A stretch of DNA of 10,489 bases from ANME-2 cluster archaeon (GCA_003601535.1 PIXW01000260.1:1-10489); one strand, 5' to 3'. Positions 1 to 7,439 are shown, numbered from the stretch's first letter. Notes: a model not told the origin generated them from the sequence alone. Program-made: numbers and translations.

Positions 1-17
1 ATTCTACCGGTGTAACA

Positions 18-1385
18 ATGCTTCTCGGCGATCCTAAAACAGCCATCATAAAACTTTCAGTGCCGATGATAGTAGCCATGTCTGCGCAGACGATCTACAA
101 TCTCGTTGATGCGATCTGGGTTTCAGGTCTTGGCGCTGACGCTCTCGCTGCGATTGGTTTTGTTTTCCCTCTCTTCTTTGCGGCTATGGCGCTCTCAAAC
201 GGATTGGGTATAGGCGGCGGGTCTGCCATATCTCGCAGGATCGGTGCCCGTGACAAGGATGGTGCAGACAACGTTGCGGTTCATACGATCGTTATAATGC
301 TGCTACTCGCGGTTCTCTTCACTGTGCCACTCTTTATCTTCGCAAGGGATATATTCGTCCTGATCGGCGCTGGCAGGACTGTCGATATGGCGACATCTTA
401 TGGCAGGATCATCTTCGCAGGCAGTATATTTATATTTTTCACAAACATTGCAAATGCCATACTGCGGGCTGAAGGAGATGCTAAGCGAGCCATGTATGTG
501 ATGATACTGGGTTCTGTTCTCAATATCATACTGGACCCGATCTTCATCTACTCCCTTGGCATGGGGATCTCTGGTGCTGCGTATGCTACGCTCATATCGC
601 TGGCTATTTCGTCCATTGTCATGCTGAACTGGTTGTTCTTCAAGAAGGATACCTACATATCATTCAGATTCAGTGGTTTCGGATTCGATCGATCGATTGT
701 CAGGGACATCTTTGGAGTTGGTCTGCCTGCTTCGGCGACACAGCTTTCCATGTCACTCACCATGCTGGTGATGAACGTCATAATAGTTACAGTGGATGCG
801 ATCGATGGAGTGGCGGTCTACACCACAGGATGGCGGGTGGCATCGATAGCAACACTGCCGCTTGTCGGTATCGCTACGGCTGTAGTTCCTGTAACCGGGG
901 CTGCTTTTGGCGCACGCTCCTTTGAAAAGGCTATTACCGCTCATCTTTATGCAATAAAAATAGGTTTTGCTATCGAGGCAGTGATAGCGGCGGCAACCTT
1001 CATCTTCGCGCCAGCGATAGCCGCGTTATTCACGCAATCAAAGGAAGCGGTGCATATCGCACCCGATCTGATAATCTTTCTCAGGATCGTGAGTCTCTTC
1101 TATGTGGCAGTGCCGTTTGGCATGTTCTCTTCTTCGCTTTTTCAGGGGGCAGGAAAGGGAATGTATGCGCTCTTCGCCACGATTTTGCGTACACTTATTC
1201 TAACACCCTTATTTGCAGTAATATTCGCTTTTAACTTCGATTGGGGGCTGGTTGGAATCTGGTGGGGTCTCGTTGCAGCAAACGTCATCGGTTCGGCAGT
1301 GGCATTCTCATGGGCAAGATTGTATATGTGGAGGTTAGTTAAAACCTGCAGAGCCAGAAGTTTGAGCTCAGGATTAAAGGGATAG
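18..1385 (+). CDS. MATE-family multidrug/cation efflux transporter (5' end probably outside the window)
   Basis: This is an integral membrane antiporter of the MATE (MatE, MOP superfamily) type, expected to export drugs or other organic cations using a Na+ or H+ gradient. The 455 visible residues contain about 12 hydrophobic segments arranged as two MatE repeats (roughly residues 10-170 and 230-390). The first repeat has the family-typical YNLVDAIW (27-34) and the glycine-rich loop GIGGGSAISRRIGARDK (64-80). The frame is open upstream of the ATG at 18 to the window edge (encoding S-T-G-V-T), and relatives usually carry a few residues before the LLGDP motif, so the real start is probably upstream of base 1. 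It ends at TAG 1383-1385 and converges on the symporter gene. The substrate cannot be read from sequence. The family call is firm; a polysaccharide-flippase relative of the same superfamily is a much less likely alternative. Confidence 0.93.
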   Translation: MLLGDPKTAIIKLSVPMIVAMSAQTIYNLVDAIWVSGLGADALAAIGFVFPLFFAAMALSNGLGIGGGSAISRRIGARDKDGADNVAVHTIVIMLLLAVLFTVPLFIFARDIFVLIGAGRTVDMATSYGRIIFAGSIFIFFTNIANAILRAEGDAKRAMYVMILGSVLNIILDPIFIYSLGMGISGAAYATLISLAISSIVMLNWLFFKKDTYISFRFSGFGFDRSIVRDIFGVGLPASATQLSMSLTMLVMNVIIVTVDAIDGVAVYTTGWRVASIATLPLVGIATAVVPVTGAAFGARSFEKAITAHLYAIKIGFAIEAVIAAATFIFAPAIAALFTQSKEAVHIAPDLIIFLRIVSLFYVAVPFGMFSSSLFQGAGKGMYALFATILRTLILTPLFAVIFAFNFDWGLVGIWWGLVAANVIGSAVAFSWARLYMWRLVKTCRARSLSSGLKG

Positions 1386-1523
1386 AGATCGATTGTCTCT
1401 GCTGCTTAAAAGACATAGAAAGTCAGCTACGTGCGGTGAAATAAGTTCTGGTTGAAGATATCGATTTCACCTGCAGTTGATTGAGGGGCACTGATTCGTT
1501 TTTACGGATGTTAATCCCATGTC
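1386..1523. other. convergent intergenic gap with an imperfect inverted repeat
   Basis: This gap lies between two convergent genes and holds no ORF of interest. GGTGAAAT (1435-1442) and ATTTCACC (1464-1471) are inverted copies separated by 21 bases. The arms extend to TGC on the outer side if one bulged base is allowed. A run of five T follows at 1499-1503, about 27 bases after the second arm. It could end transcription of the MATE gene, but the loop is long and the T run is distant, so this is only a weak terminator candidate. Confidence 0.3.
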
Positions 1524-3350
1524 CTATACGCACAGCCCAACAATCTCACGATACGCCGCAAACATCTCTGCCCGAATGTCGTCCACCTGATCCATCGCCG
1601 GCTCAGCGAAGATCCAGACCTGATTCTCACCACCATGCACGATTCTTGGGCAGGCTAGCATGTCTGTGCTCGACAGCCGGTATGCGACCTCGATTCCACT
1701 CGGCGCAATCCATGTATGTGTATCTGTGAGTTTTGAGACCAGTTCATCCCAGTTGATCGTCTCTCTGGTTTTTACTACAGCGCTGAGATGCACACGTTCT
1801 CCAGAAACATGCTCTTCGATCTCGCCTTTGAATCGTATGTATGCGGGATCATTCCGGTCTATTGACGCCTTCTTCAGGAATCGCTCTGCCACATCAGAAA
1901 AGAACAGGGCAAGATGATGATCATCCGATCTCGGTGTCAGGAGTGATACCCCAACAAACGAGATCGCGGAGAGCGACACCCCAATCAAGACACCGTGCTC
2001 GATTAAAAGAGGGGATATAAGATCGAGTTTTCCTGTATATGTCGCCTCTGCGATGATCAATGCGATCTGGGAGATGCCGCCGATTACCAGTCCGGCAAGC
2101 GCACCCTGTGCGGTCGCACGCCTCCAGAAGAGCGCACCCATGATCGGAAAGAAGTATGAGGATGTGCCGATGACGGTTGCCATGATGACCGCATCCATCA
2201 CGGTCTCGACATGCAGCGAGATTGCGGCAGAGATTACAACCATGACCACGATCAGGATGCGGTTTACGGTCCGCATCTCCTTCATCGTCGCATCCGGCTT
2301 GATGAATCGCTGATAGATGTCCCTTGATACACAGGACGCTCCTGATGTTGCGAATGTGTCTGTACAGGACATCGAAGCGGCTGCAAAGCCTATCGCAATA
2401 AATGCAAGGGCAACTGGCGGAAACGTGTCCCGTATGAATGTAAGATACAGTTGTTCGACAGCAGATTCGTTTGCAGGTACCGGATACAGTGCATGAAGTC
2501 CGATCGCTGCGAGAAAACATGCACCGAATACGACGGCAAGCAAGAGTGAGCCAAGTAGCATGCCGGATCTGGCTGATCTCACATCCTTTGCTGCCCATAC
2601 CCGCTGCCATGGATCCTGCTCTGTGATCCAGCCAGGAAGCATTGCGATCTGCATGATGAATACTCCGACAATTCCGCCGAGAGCGAAGAGATCCCAGAAA
2701 CCGCTGTCCATACCTGTGAACAACCCGGATACCGGTATGCCGGTGTTGTGTACTGGCGTGTACAATGCCACAGCACCAACCAGGATCGCAATCGCGGCAA
2801 GGAACGTAAACTGGATCGTATCGGTCCATATCACTGCTCTCAGACCGCCGAGTGTCACATAGAGCGAGATCGAAACGGCCATGATCAGCACAGCATAAAT
2901 CGGAGGTATACCATAGAATACATTCAATACATAACCGAATCCCTTGAAATCGGTTACCGCGAAGAGTATCATCACGATGGTGATCGCAATCGCAATCGGG
3001 ACACGCAGCAATGGACCATACCTGAGCTCGATCAACTCTGGCTGGGTCAGTGATGGCAGTCGTTTGATCCGCGGAACCATTACAGCGACGAGTGCAAGTG
3101 CGATGATATTCGGCATCACAAATATCCAGACCGATCCGATACCCATCGATAGAAACATCCCGGTAACGCCAAAGAGCGCTCCTGCGGTGAGCCATGATGC
3201 TGCTGCTGACATCCCGATATTGCCTGCCCCGATCTCACGACCTGCAAGCCAGAAATCGGTCATCGTCTGCTGCTTCTTTGCAAAATGCCATCCGATCGCA
3301 ATCAATGCAGCGATGTATAACGCGAGTAATGTTAGAAATACATACATCAT
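1524..3350 (-). CDS. sodium:solute symporter (SSS family) with a long soluble C-terminal tail
   Basis: This is a secondary transporter of the SSS/PutP type (LeuT fold), importing an unidentified solute with Na+. Of its 608 residues, about 1-475 are membrane-spanning with some 13 hydrophobic segments. Family marks are FWLAGRE (33-39), GGLRAVIWTDTIQ (168-180), the Ser/Thr-rich helix running into SRDIYQRF (342-349), where PutP-type proteins have Na+-site hydroxyl residues, and WRRATAQGALAG (409-420). Residues after about 475 form a charged soluble domain of about 130 residues that I do not recognise. The first ATG (3350-3348) overlaps the stop of the upstream ATPase gene as ATGA, indicating translational coupling. 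A second ATG follows immediately (3347-3345) and lies better spaced behind GGTGAG (3356-3351), so the start may be one codon later. Substrate candidates such as proline, pantothenate or carboxylates cannot be separated. Confidence 0.92.
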   Translation of the reverse strand: MMYVFLTLLALYIAALIAIGWHFAKKQQTMTDFWLAGREIGAGNIGMSAAASWLTAGALFGVTGMFLSMGIGSVWIFVMPNIIALALVAVMVPRIKRLPSLTQPELIELRYGPLLRVPIAIAITIVMILFAVTDFKGFGYVLNVFYGIPPIYAVLIMAVSISLYVTLGGLRAVIWTDTIQFTFLAAIAILVGAVALYTPVHNTGIPVSGLFTGMDSGFWDLFALGGIVGVFIMQIAMLPGWITEQDPWQRVWAAKDVRSARSGMLLGSLLLAVVFGACFLAAIGLHALYPVPANESAVEQLYLTFIRDTFPPVALAFIAIGFAAASMSCTDTFATSGASCVSRDIYQRFIKPDATMKEMRTVNRILIVVMVVISAAISLHVETVMDAVIMATVIGTSSYFFPIMGALFWRRATAQGALAGLVIGGISQIALIIAEATYTGKLDLISPLLIEHGVLIGVSLSAISFVGVSLLTPRSDDHHLALFFSDVAERFLKKASIDRNDPAYIRFKGEIEEHVSGERVHLSAVVKTRETINWDELVSKLTDTHTWIAPSGIEVAYRLSSTDMLACPRIVHGGENQVWIFAEPAMDQVDDIRAEMFAAYREIVGLCV

Positions 3351-4789
3351 CTCACCGATGTCAGTTTCACGTCCTTGTAGCCGTGTGAGACATCGGGTTC
3401 GATCACATATATACCTGTCGTTGGCTTTTCACCATAAACGATCATTGTGTTATTGCATTTATAGAGCTTCAAATGGATATCAGAAACATCTGCAAGCGTT
3501 TTTTTGATTTCTGGTGCAGTGCTGTGTTTACATATCGCTATTGTCAGGATTCTATTTGCAGCAGTATATTTTTTCTCAGAGATAATTCCCTTTTTAAGTG
3601 CCGGCTGGTCGATCATCGTTTCAAGAATCCCGTAATCCACAATCTTTACAACATCTCCGCCATGCTCTTCATACAGTTTCTGCGTCTCTCGATCGAGTAT
3701 ATTAAACTTGTTTGAAAAGTATTCCTTGTCATAAGCAACAACAAAATCCTCGGTTATTGGCTCTTCAGGATTCTTTTCGGTCACGACCCGAAACGAGTTC
3801 AATTTATCACTCAATCCATATTCAAAGACATAGTTCTTGACTTCGCCTGGTCCGGCGCCGCTGACCGAGAGTATAACTGCGCTACCATTCTGGCTCACCA
3901 CGTTTACAGCAGTCAGCACCGGCAGTATATAAAAGAAATTATCGACACTCTCGCCGATTTCCAGCAGAATATAACTTCCGATTGGGTAGCCACCAAGTAT
4001 CTCGTCCATGTCGTGATTTCCAGTCGAATAACTCGTCTTGGTATTTGGAATTGGTTTGAATGTCAGGTAATCTGCCGGGTGCATAACCTCAAACGGATTG
4101 AAGCTGTGAAACCTCCCGTTACCAAGGGTGAACAGATAATTTGGCTGGGGTATGCTGATTCCACGCAGTTTATCAATGGATAATGTACGCACACGCCTAC
4201 CATCGATCTCCTTTTGCTGCAATGAAACCACACCATCCGCGAGGTAATTAAGTTCTGCATCATTCTCCTTTTCAAGGATAAAAACGACCTTGGTATGCGC
4301 AGGTTCGATCAGACATCGATTGAGGAGAGTGATAAGAAACTTTTCACTTACGTTATATTTATCAGATAATCCTTCAAGGCTATCCAGCACGAGCAGCGAT
4401 GTACCAGGCAGAAATGCATCAACCCGATCACAGACCATATCAAATTCGGATAGATCGGTTTTACCAGGATCATCCAGCATCCCGTATACCTCAAAAGCAT
4501 CTTTTTCAACGCGTAACGTCGTATCATCACCTTTTTTAAAGAATTTATCCCAGAATATACTTTTTGACTCAATGATATCAATCTCCTCACGTTTTCGGCG
4601 GAGTCGCGGGAAATACTGGTACATCGCTTCTGTTGTTGACCTTGTGGTAAGGTATATCGGATTATGATTCAAAAACGCGTCCATCAGTTCCAGCGCCATG
4701 ATCGTTTTGCCGGTACCAGGACTGCCCTGTATGATCAGCGAACTGCCCCCCTCCTGAGACAGGAACCCCCTTATCTCCTCTGGAATCAT
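3347..4789 (-). CDS. KaiC/GvpD/RAD55-type RecA-fold ATPase, two-domain, second P-loop degenerate
   Basis: This 480-residue cytoplasmic protein has two RecA-like halves. The first has a complete Walker A, GSPGTGKT (22-29), a Walker B strand ending in LLVLDS (132-137) and the KLRG motif (208-211) typical of KaiC/RadA-like ATPases. The second opens with TGNHDMDEILGGYPIGSYILLE (256-277), matching the start of a KaiC domain (in KaiC, TGIPGLDELLGG), but the next loop reads GESVDNFF (279-286) and lacks the Lys-Thr/Ser of a working P-loop. The N-terminus (IPEEIRGFL) and layout resemble archaeal proteins annotated as gas-vesicle regulator GvpD, yet no gvp structural gene is in the window. GvpD in haloarchaea is a repressor; for this homologue only a regulatory or scaffolding ATPase role is a fair guess. 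It is the first gene of a unit with the symporter (4-base overlap) and is divergent from the RNA methyltransferase gene. Confidence 0.85.
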   Translation of the reverse strand: MIPEEIRGFLSQEGGSSLIIQGSPGTGKTIMALELMDAFLNHNPIYLTTRSTTEAMYQYFPRLRRKREEIDIIESKSIFWDKFFKKGDDTTLRVEKDAFEVYGMLDDPGKTDLSEFDMVCDRVDAFLPGTSLLVLDSLEGLSDKYNVSEKFLITLLNRCLIEPAHTKVVFILEKENDAELNYLADGVVSLQQKEIDGRRVRTLSIDKLRGISIPQPNYLFTLGNGRFHSFNPFEVMHPADYLTFKPIPNTKTSYSTGNHDMDEILGGYPIGSYILLEIGESVDNFFYILPVLTAVNVVSQNGSAVILSVSGAGPGEVKNYVFEYGLSDKLNSFRVVTEKNPEEPITEDFVVAYDKEYFSNKFNILDRETQKLYEEHGGDVVKIVDYGILETMIDQPALKKGIISEKKYTAANRILTIAICKHSTAPEIKKTLADVSDIHLKLYKCNNTMIVYGEKPTTGIYVIEPDVSHGYKDVKLTSVR

Positions 4790-4877
4790 GTAAGACTCTA
4801 TTTATGTTTTTTTCATTAATAAATCTTTTGGGATTTCACTCAAAAACGTTATTATAAAAAAAGACATCTACTACCCG
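4790..4877. promoter_or_regulatory. divergent AT-rich promoter region
   Basis: These 88 bases separate two divergent genes. On the minus strand TTTATTAA (4823-4816) is a good archaeal TATA-like box. Its centre is about 30 bases from the ATPase start at 4789, which would give a very short leader. On the plus strand there are two candidates: TTAATAAA (about 4817-4824), giving a leader of about 30 bases, and TATAAAA (4853-4859), which is so close to the ATG at 4878 that the transcript would be essentially leaderless. No Shine-Dalgarno sequence precedes 4878, which favours a leaderless or nearly leaderless message. No operator palindrome stands out. Confidence 0.4.
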
Positions 4878-5708
4878 ATGAAACCAGGATCGTTATCCAT
4901 ACTGCTCCCCTCTTCACTTGCCATCGATGCCAGTGATCTGCGCAGCAAAACATTGAAGATCGGACAGATTGCGAGGGCAGCATCGGTATTTCGGGTGGAT
5001 CGTATCGTCATATACCGGGATTCAGATCTCGATGAGACAGAAAAAATCGAAAAAATCCTCAGATACGCTGAAACTCCACAATATCTGCGAAAATATCTCT
5101 TTCCTTTGATAGACGATCTCCGGTATGCAGGTGCGATCCCTCCGCTGAAAACACCGCATCATCCAGTCGATGCGAAAAATATTGAGATCGGGGACGTTCG
5201 TGTCGGGGTTGTGGTCAGGGTGCACGAGAATGGTTCATGGGTAGATATAGGATTGAAACGATACGCATTTCTGGATGTTCCCCTGCAAAAAGGCGGGCGT
5301 GTGGATGTGAGAATCGTATCAACAAAGCCGCTGAAGGCGGTTCCTGTCAGGCGAGACGAGATTACTGAGTACTGGGGTTACTCAGTAACGAGAACAGACA
5401 GTTTGAGCAGCGCGATCGGCAGCGGAGTGAGAATCGCAACCACCAGGTATGGAAAGATCATCGACATCGATCTGCTCAAGGAGTTGAGAGAGAGATGCGC
5501 TGCAGAGGATGTGATGATCGTGTTTGGTGCACCGCACAAAGGAATCGTTGAGATAATGAATGAAGAGAGAACTCCGATGTCACAATTCGATTATGTGCTC
5601 AATACACTGCCAGATCAGGGAGCCGAGACGGTCAGGGTCGAGGAAGCGGTTATTGCCACGCTCGCGATACTTAATATCTCTTTTATTGATCCATTTTCAT
5701 CAGAATAG
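4878..5708 (+). CDS. SPOUT-class RNA methyltransferase, COG2106/MTH1 family
   Basis: This is a 276-residue member of the archaeal/eukaryotic COG2106 group (Pfam Methyltrn_RNA_3, the family of Methanothermobacter MTH1 and human SPOUT1/C9orf114), expected to transfer methyl from S-adenosylmethionine to RNA as a dimer. The N-terminal half of the SPOUT fold starts SLSILLPSSLAID (5-17). An inserted OB/S1-like domain follows (about 98-163; VGVVVRVHENGSWVDIGL at 109-126). The C-terminal knot carries FGAPHKGI (216-223) and NTLPDQGAETVRVEEAV (242-258), the expected SAM-binding region. Length is normal for the family. In many archaea this gene precedes the L3 ribosomal protein gene; here it stands alone on the plus strand. 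Its last 26 bases overlap the end of the zinc-ribbon gene on the other strand. The RNA target cannot be told from sequence. Confidence 0.9.
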   Translation: MKPGSLSILLPSSLAIDASDLRSKTLKIGQIARAASVFRVDRIVIYRDSDLDETEKIEKILRYAETPQYLRKYLFPLIDDLRYAGAIPPLKTPHHPVDAKNIEIGDVRVGVVVRVHENGSWVDIGLKRYAFLDVPLQKGGRVDVRIVSTKPLKAVPVRRDEITEYWGYSVTRTDSLSSAIGSGVRIATTRYGKIIDIDLLKELRERCAAEDVMIVFGAPHKGIVEIMNEERTPMSQFDYVLNTLPDQGAETVRVEEAVIATLAILNISFIDPFSSE

Positions 5709-5877
5709 CAGTGCGTACCGAGACCGCTTCATTCAGATCAGAGGTCGTGTGCCAGACTTTGAGCTTGCGTACATCCAATCGTCCACCACATCGCTGGCAT
5801 CTGGTGGATGTTATGCCATCTTCTATGATCTGCACATGTTTCTTGCATTTCGGACAGACGATAACAGAATATCTCAA
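5683..5877 (-). CDS. small zinc-ribbon protein, DUF1922-like
   Basis: This 64-residue protein has a four-cysteine zinc ribbon, CPKC (8-11) and CQRC (27-30), followed by a short helical tail with DLNEAVSVRTAI (47-58). That layout matches small archaeal zinc-ribbon families such as DUF1922; the function is unknown, and nucleic-acid or protein binding is only a guess. The start is TTG (5877-5875): no ATG or GTG exists further upstream in frame within a plausible distance, and GGAG (5889-5886) sits 8 bases ahead of it, so TTG is well supported. It is the last gene of the minus-strand operon that begins with rpo7, and it overlaps the 3' end of the methyltransferase gene by 26 bases tail to tail. 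Its position at the end of a transcription/translation operon fits an RNA- or ribosome-related role, by inference. Confidence 0.8.
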   Translation of the reverse strand: MRYSVIVCPKCKKHVQIIEDGITSTRCQRCGGRLDVRKLKVWHTTSDLNEAVSVRTAILMKMDQ

Positions 5878-5882
5878 TCTTC

Positions 5883-5942
5883 TTACTCCGCAATCTCGAT
5901 CCCATGCTTCAGAATCAGCATGATCTTCCGCAACCTCTGCAC
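5883..5942 (-). CDS. possible 19-codon mini-ORF between lipoprotein and zinc-ribbon genes
   Basis: GTG at 5942-5940 opens a frame encoding MQRLRKIMLILKHGIEIAE, ending TAA at 5885-5883. It starts 6 bases after the lipoprotein stop, in the same frame, and its last codons hold the GGAG that serves the TTG start of the zinc-ribbon gene, so translation through it could couple the two neighbours. The composition (a basic start, then hydrophobic and charged residues alternating) looks protein-like, but the length is too short to judge. It may be a leader or coupling peptide, a C-terminal remnant, or chance. I do not recognise it. Confidence 0.22.
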   Translation of the reverse strand: MQRLRKIMLILKHGIEIAE

Positions 5943-5948
5943 CCTTCG

Positions 5949-6428
5949 TTATTTGTGGCAGGAGTTTGTGCAGGTATCTCGTCCGTACTCAGTTTCAGGT
6001 ATCGAATAGGTATCAGTCTCTACGACCTCCCCAGTCTCTGGATTTATCAGCGCGGTCGCCACATACAGACTCTTGCCTCTGACACCACAACTGCAACTTC
6101 GCTCGATCAGGTCAACCTTCCACAGAAAAGGCGATTCATTAACACCAGCAGACGCACCTGTAAGATTATACGTTGCGTTCTGTACCAGCGCTACGTGTAC
6201 ATTCCTTCGATTCGGTGCCTTAAATTTCTGGTTTAAAAACTCCTTTATCGTATCATTGTTTGTGGTGATGTTGATCGCTTCGTTTGCATCGATAACAGGC
6301 ACCGTTCCAAGCGTATCAACGATTGCTGATAGCTGACGATTCTCTGATGGATTTGCGTGATCGATGCATCCAATCATACTCGTGGATACCATAAGTATCA
6401 CGATGGCTATCAGATGAGTTCCTTTCAT
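5949..6428 (-). CDS. small cysteine-containing lipoprotein
   Basis: This 159-residue protein is predicted to be exported. It has a short basic start, a hydrophobic stretch (6-19) and a lipobox M-I-G-C with Cys21 as the likely lipidation site, so it should sit on the outer face of the membrane. The mature part contains SCSCG (Cys112, Cys114) and CTNSC (Cys153, Cys157), which could form disulphides or a metal site. It also contains LYVATALINPETGEVVE (121-137), which resembles the strand-turn-strand (VDPxTGKV) of PepSY-like domains. Several N-x-T/S sequons (for example at 53, 84 and 88) suit a glycosylated archaeal surface protein. Its ATG follows the rps27ae TAA with no gap (TAAATG), so it belongs to the same operon. 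A surface lipoprotein at this place in the ribosomal/transcription cluster is unexpected. The function is unknown. Confidence 0.75.
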   Translation of the reverse strand: MKGTHLIAIVILMVSTSMIGCIDHANPSENRQLSAIVDTLGTVPVIDANEAINITTNNDTIKEFLNQKFKAPNRRNVHVALVQNATYNLTGASAGVNESPFLWKVDLIERSCSCGVRGKSLYVATALINPETGEVVETDTYSIPETEYGRDTCTNSCHK

Positions 6429-6587
6429 TTATTTCTTCTTTTGCTTATATTTGGTATATCCGCACTTTCCGCAGGTCATACGATCCGCATGTTCCGCCAG
6501 AAACACACCGGTACCGCATTTTGGACAGAACTGCCTTGTACGTACAATTTTATCTCCTTTTATAGAATAATATTTATATGCGTTCAT
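6429..6587 (-). CDS. rps27ae: 30S ribosomal protein S27ae
   Basis: This 52-residue gene is easily missed because of its size. The protein reads [15 protein letters not shown] at the start, then CPKCG (21-25), [10 protein letters not shown] (27-36) and [10 protein letters not shown] (39-48). This is the complete zinc-finger ribosomal protein S27ae, with four zinc-binding cysteines (21, 24, 39, 42) and a basic KQKKK tail. It is part of the small ribosomal subunit. The ATG (6587-6585) shares one base with the S24e stop (TGATG), and the TAA (6431-6429) directly abuts the ATG of the lipoprotein gene. The S24e-S27ae order is the usual archaeal one. Confidence 0.95.
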   Translation of the reverse strand: MNAYKYYSIKGDKIVRTRQFCPKCGTGVFLAEHADRMTCGKCGYTKYKQKKK

Positions 6588-6883
6588 CACTGATCCTCCT
6601 CACTTTTCGTTGTTGCATTACGCGCAATCATGTAATCAGGCTCGATCGCAAGTGCATCCTGCGCATCACCATACAACCGTGCATATCCGATTATCTGCTG
6701 CATTCCATACTGCACGTTCATTCGATCGAGTATCAACTGTTCTGGTTCCGTATCGAGAAGTGCGACCAGTCTGTTCTTCACGTTCTCTCTTGAACAGACT
6801 TCCTTTTCGGGTATCACTCTGAATACGATATCCCGTCTGTTCAACAGTACATTCTCTTTATCTGTCACGACCTCAATCTTCAT
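6587..6883 (-). CDS. rps24e: 30S ribosomal protein S24e
   Basis: This 98-residue ribosomal protein of the archaeal/eukaryotic S24e family is a component of the small subunit. Typical family features are the start [21 protein letters not shown], a central [20 protein letters not shown] region (33-52) and the conserved [24 protein letters not shown] (66-89). Length is normal. The start overlaps the end of the dephospho-CoA kinase gene by 11 bases, and the stop shares one base with the rps27ae start, so these genes are translated as a tightly coupled set. Confidence 0.96.
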   Translation of the reverse strand: MKIEVVTDKENVLLNRRDIVFRVIPEKEVCSRENVKNRLVALLDTEPEQLILDRMNVQYGMQQIIGYARLYGDAQDALAIEPDYMIARNATTKSEEDQ

Positions 6884-7439
6884 TCAAGATTCTCCTTATG
6901 TCATCATCGAAATCTTCCATCTGTTTCAAGAGTTCCAGTATCTCCTTCTTCTTTTCACTGGTTACATTGATCAGCACACATCCACTCGATGGCTGTCCAT
7001 ATATAACTATCGAAGACGTTGGTGCGAATATGACAGCGGGCATGACCGCAAGATCCTCCTCTCCTTGCACGAATATGAGTGTAGGATTCCCGGATCGCAC
7101 CGCCTTTTTTATGCAGAGTATGAGATCAGAGGTGATACTGCCGGCAGGATTCTCAACAGAAACCTCAAGATACACAGGGTGGTGGATGCGCTTCAGAACT
7201 TCATCGGATATCCTTGCCCGGCATGTCAGATGATCCACGATGCAGATGTCAGGCAGGATATCAGCTTCGATCAGAGTATAGGTTGTGATGTCGCCTACCG
7301 AAATGATTCTGGTTGGATTGTTTGAATTCAGTTCATTCTTCAGCAACCTCATGGTCTCATGCCCGCATCCCTCATACAGTATTCCATGAGGGACTTTTAA
7401 TTTCGATTTCAGGTGATCCGGTAGAATGAGCGATTTCAC
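6873..7439 (-). CDS. GTP-dependent dephospho-CoA kinase (DUF359)
   Basis: This 188-residue member of the DUF359 family catalyses the last step of archaeal coenzyme A synthesis: GTP-dependent phosphorylation of 3'-dephospho-CoA. Family motifs in order are SVGDITT (47-53), CIVDHLTCR (66-74), VENPAGSIT (95-103), VQGEEDLAVMPA (124-135) and YGQPSSGCV (147-155). The second motif usually reads VDGKT-like, so the H-L replacing G-K here is a departure, although the aspartate is kept. The GTG start (7439-7437) directly follows the Spt4 stop (TAAGTG) and the end overlaps rps24e by 11 bases. Placement between spt4 and rps24e is the standard archaeal gene order and supports the assignment. It may still be active; the substitution would need testing. 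Confidence 0.92.
   Translation of the reverse strand: MKSLILPDHLKSKLKVPHGILYEGCGHETMRLLKNELNSNNPTRIISVGDITTYTLIEADILPDICIVDHLTCRARISDEVLKRIHHPVYLEVSVENPAGSITSDLILCIKKAVRSGNPTLIFVQGEEDLAVMPAVIFAPTSSIVIYGQPSSGCVLINVTSEKKKEILELLKQMEDFDDDIRRILNED

Noticed and set aside
1921..3195. Long 424-codon minus-strand frame inside the symporter gene
   Set aside because: It is very rich in Cys, Arg and His with no recognisable motif and lies fully within a well-supported SSS gene; it is a frame shadow.
2944..3507. 187-codon plus-strand frame across the symporter/ATPase junction
   Set aside because: It is antisense to two clear genes, has low-complexity content and no family resemblance.
3347..4789. Calling the ATPase a gas-vesicle regulator and the region a gas-vesicle locus
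   Set aside because: Similarity to GvpD is at the level of the ATPase family and no GvpA or other gas-vesicle structural gene is in the window.
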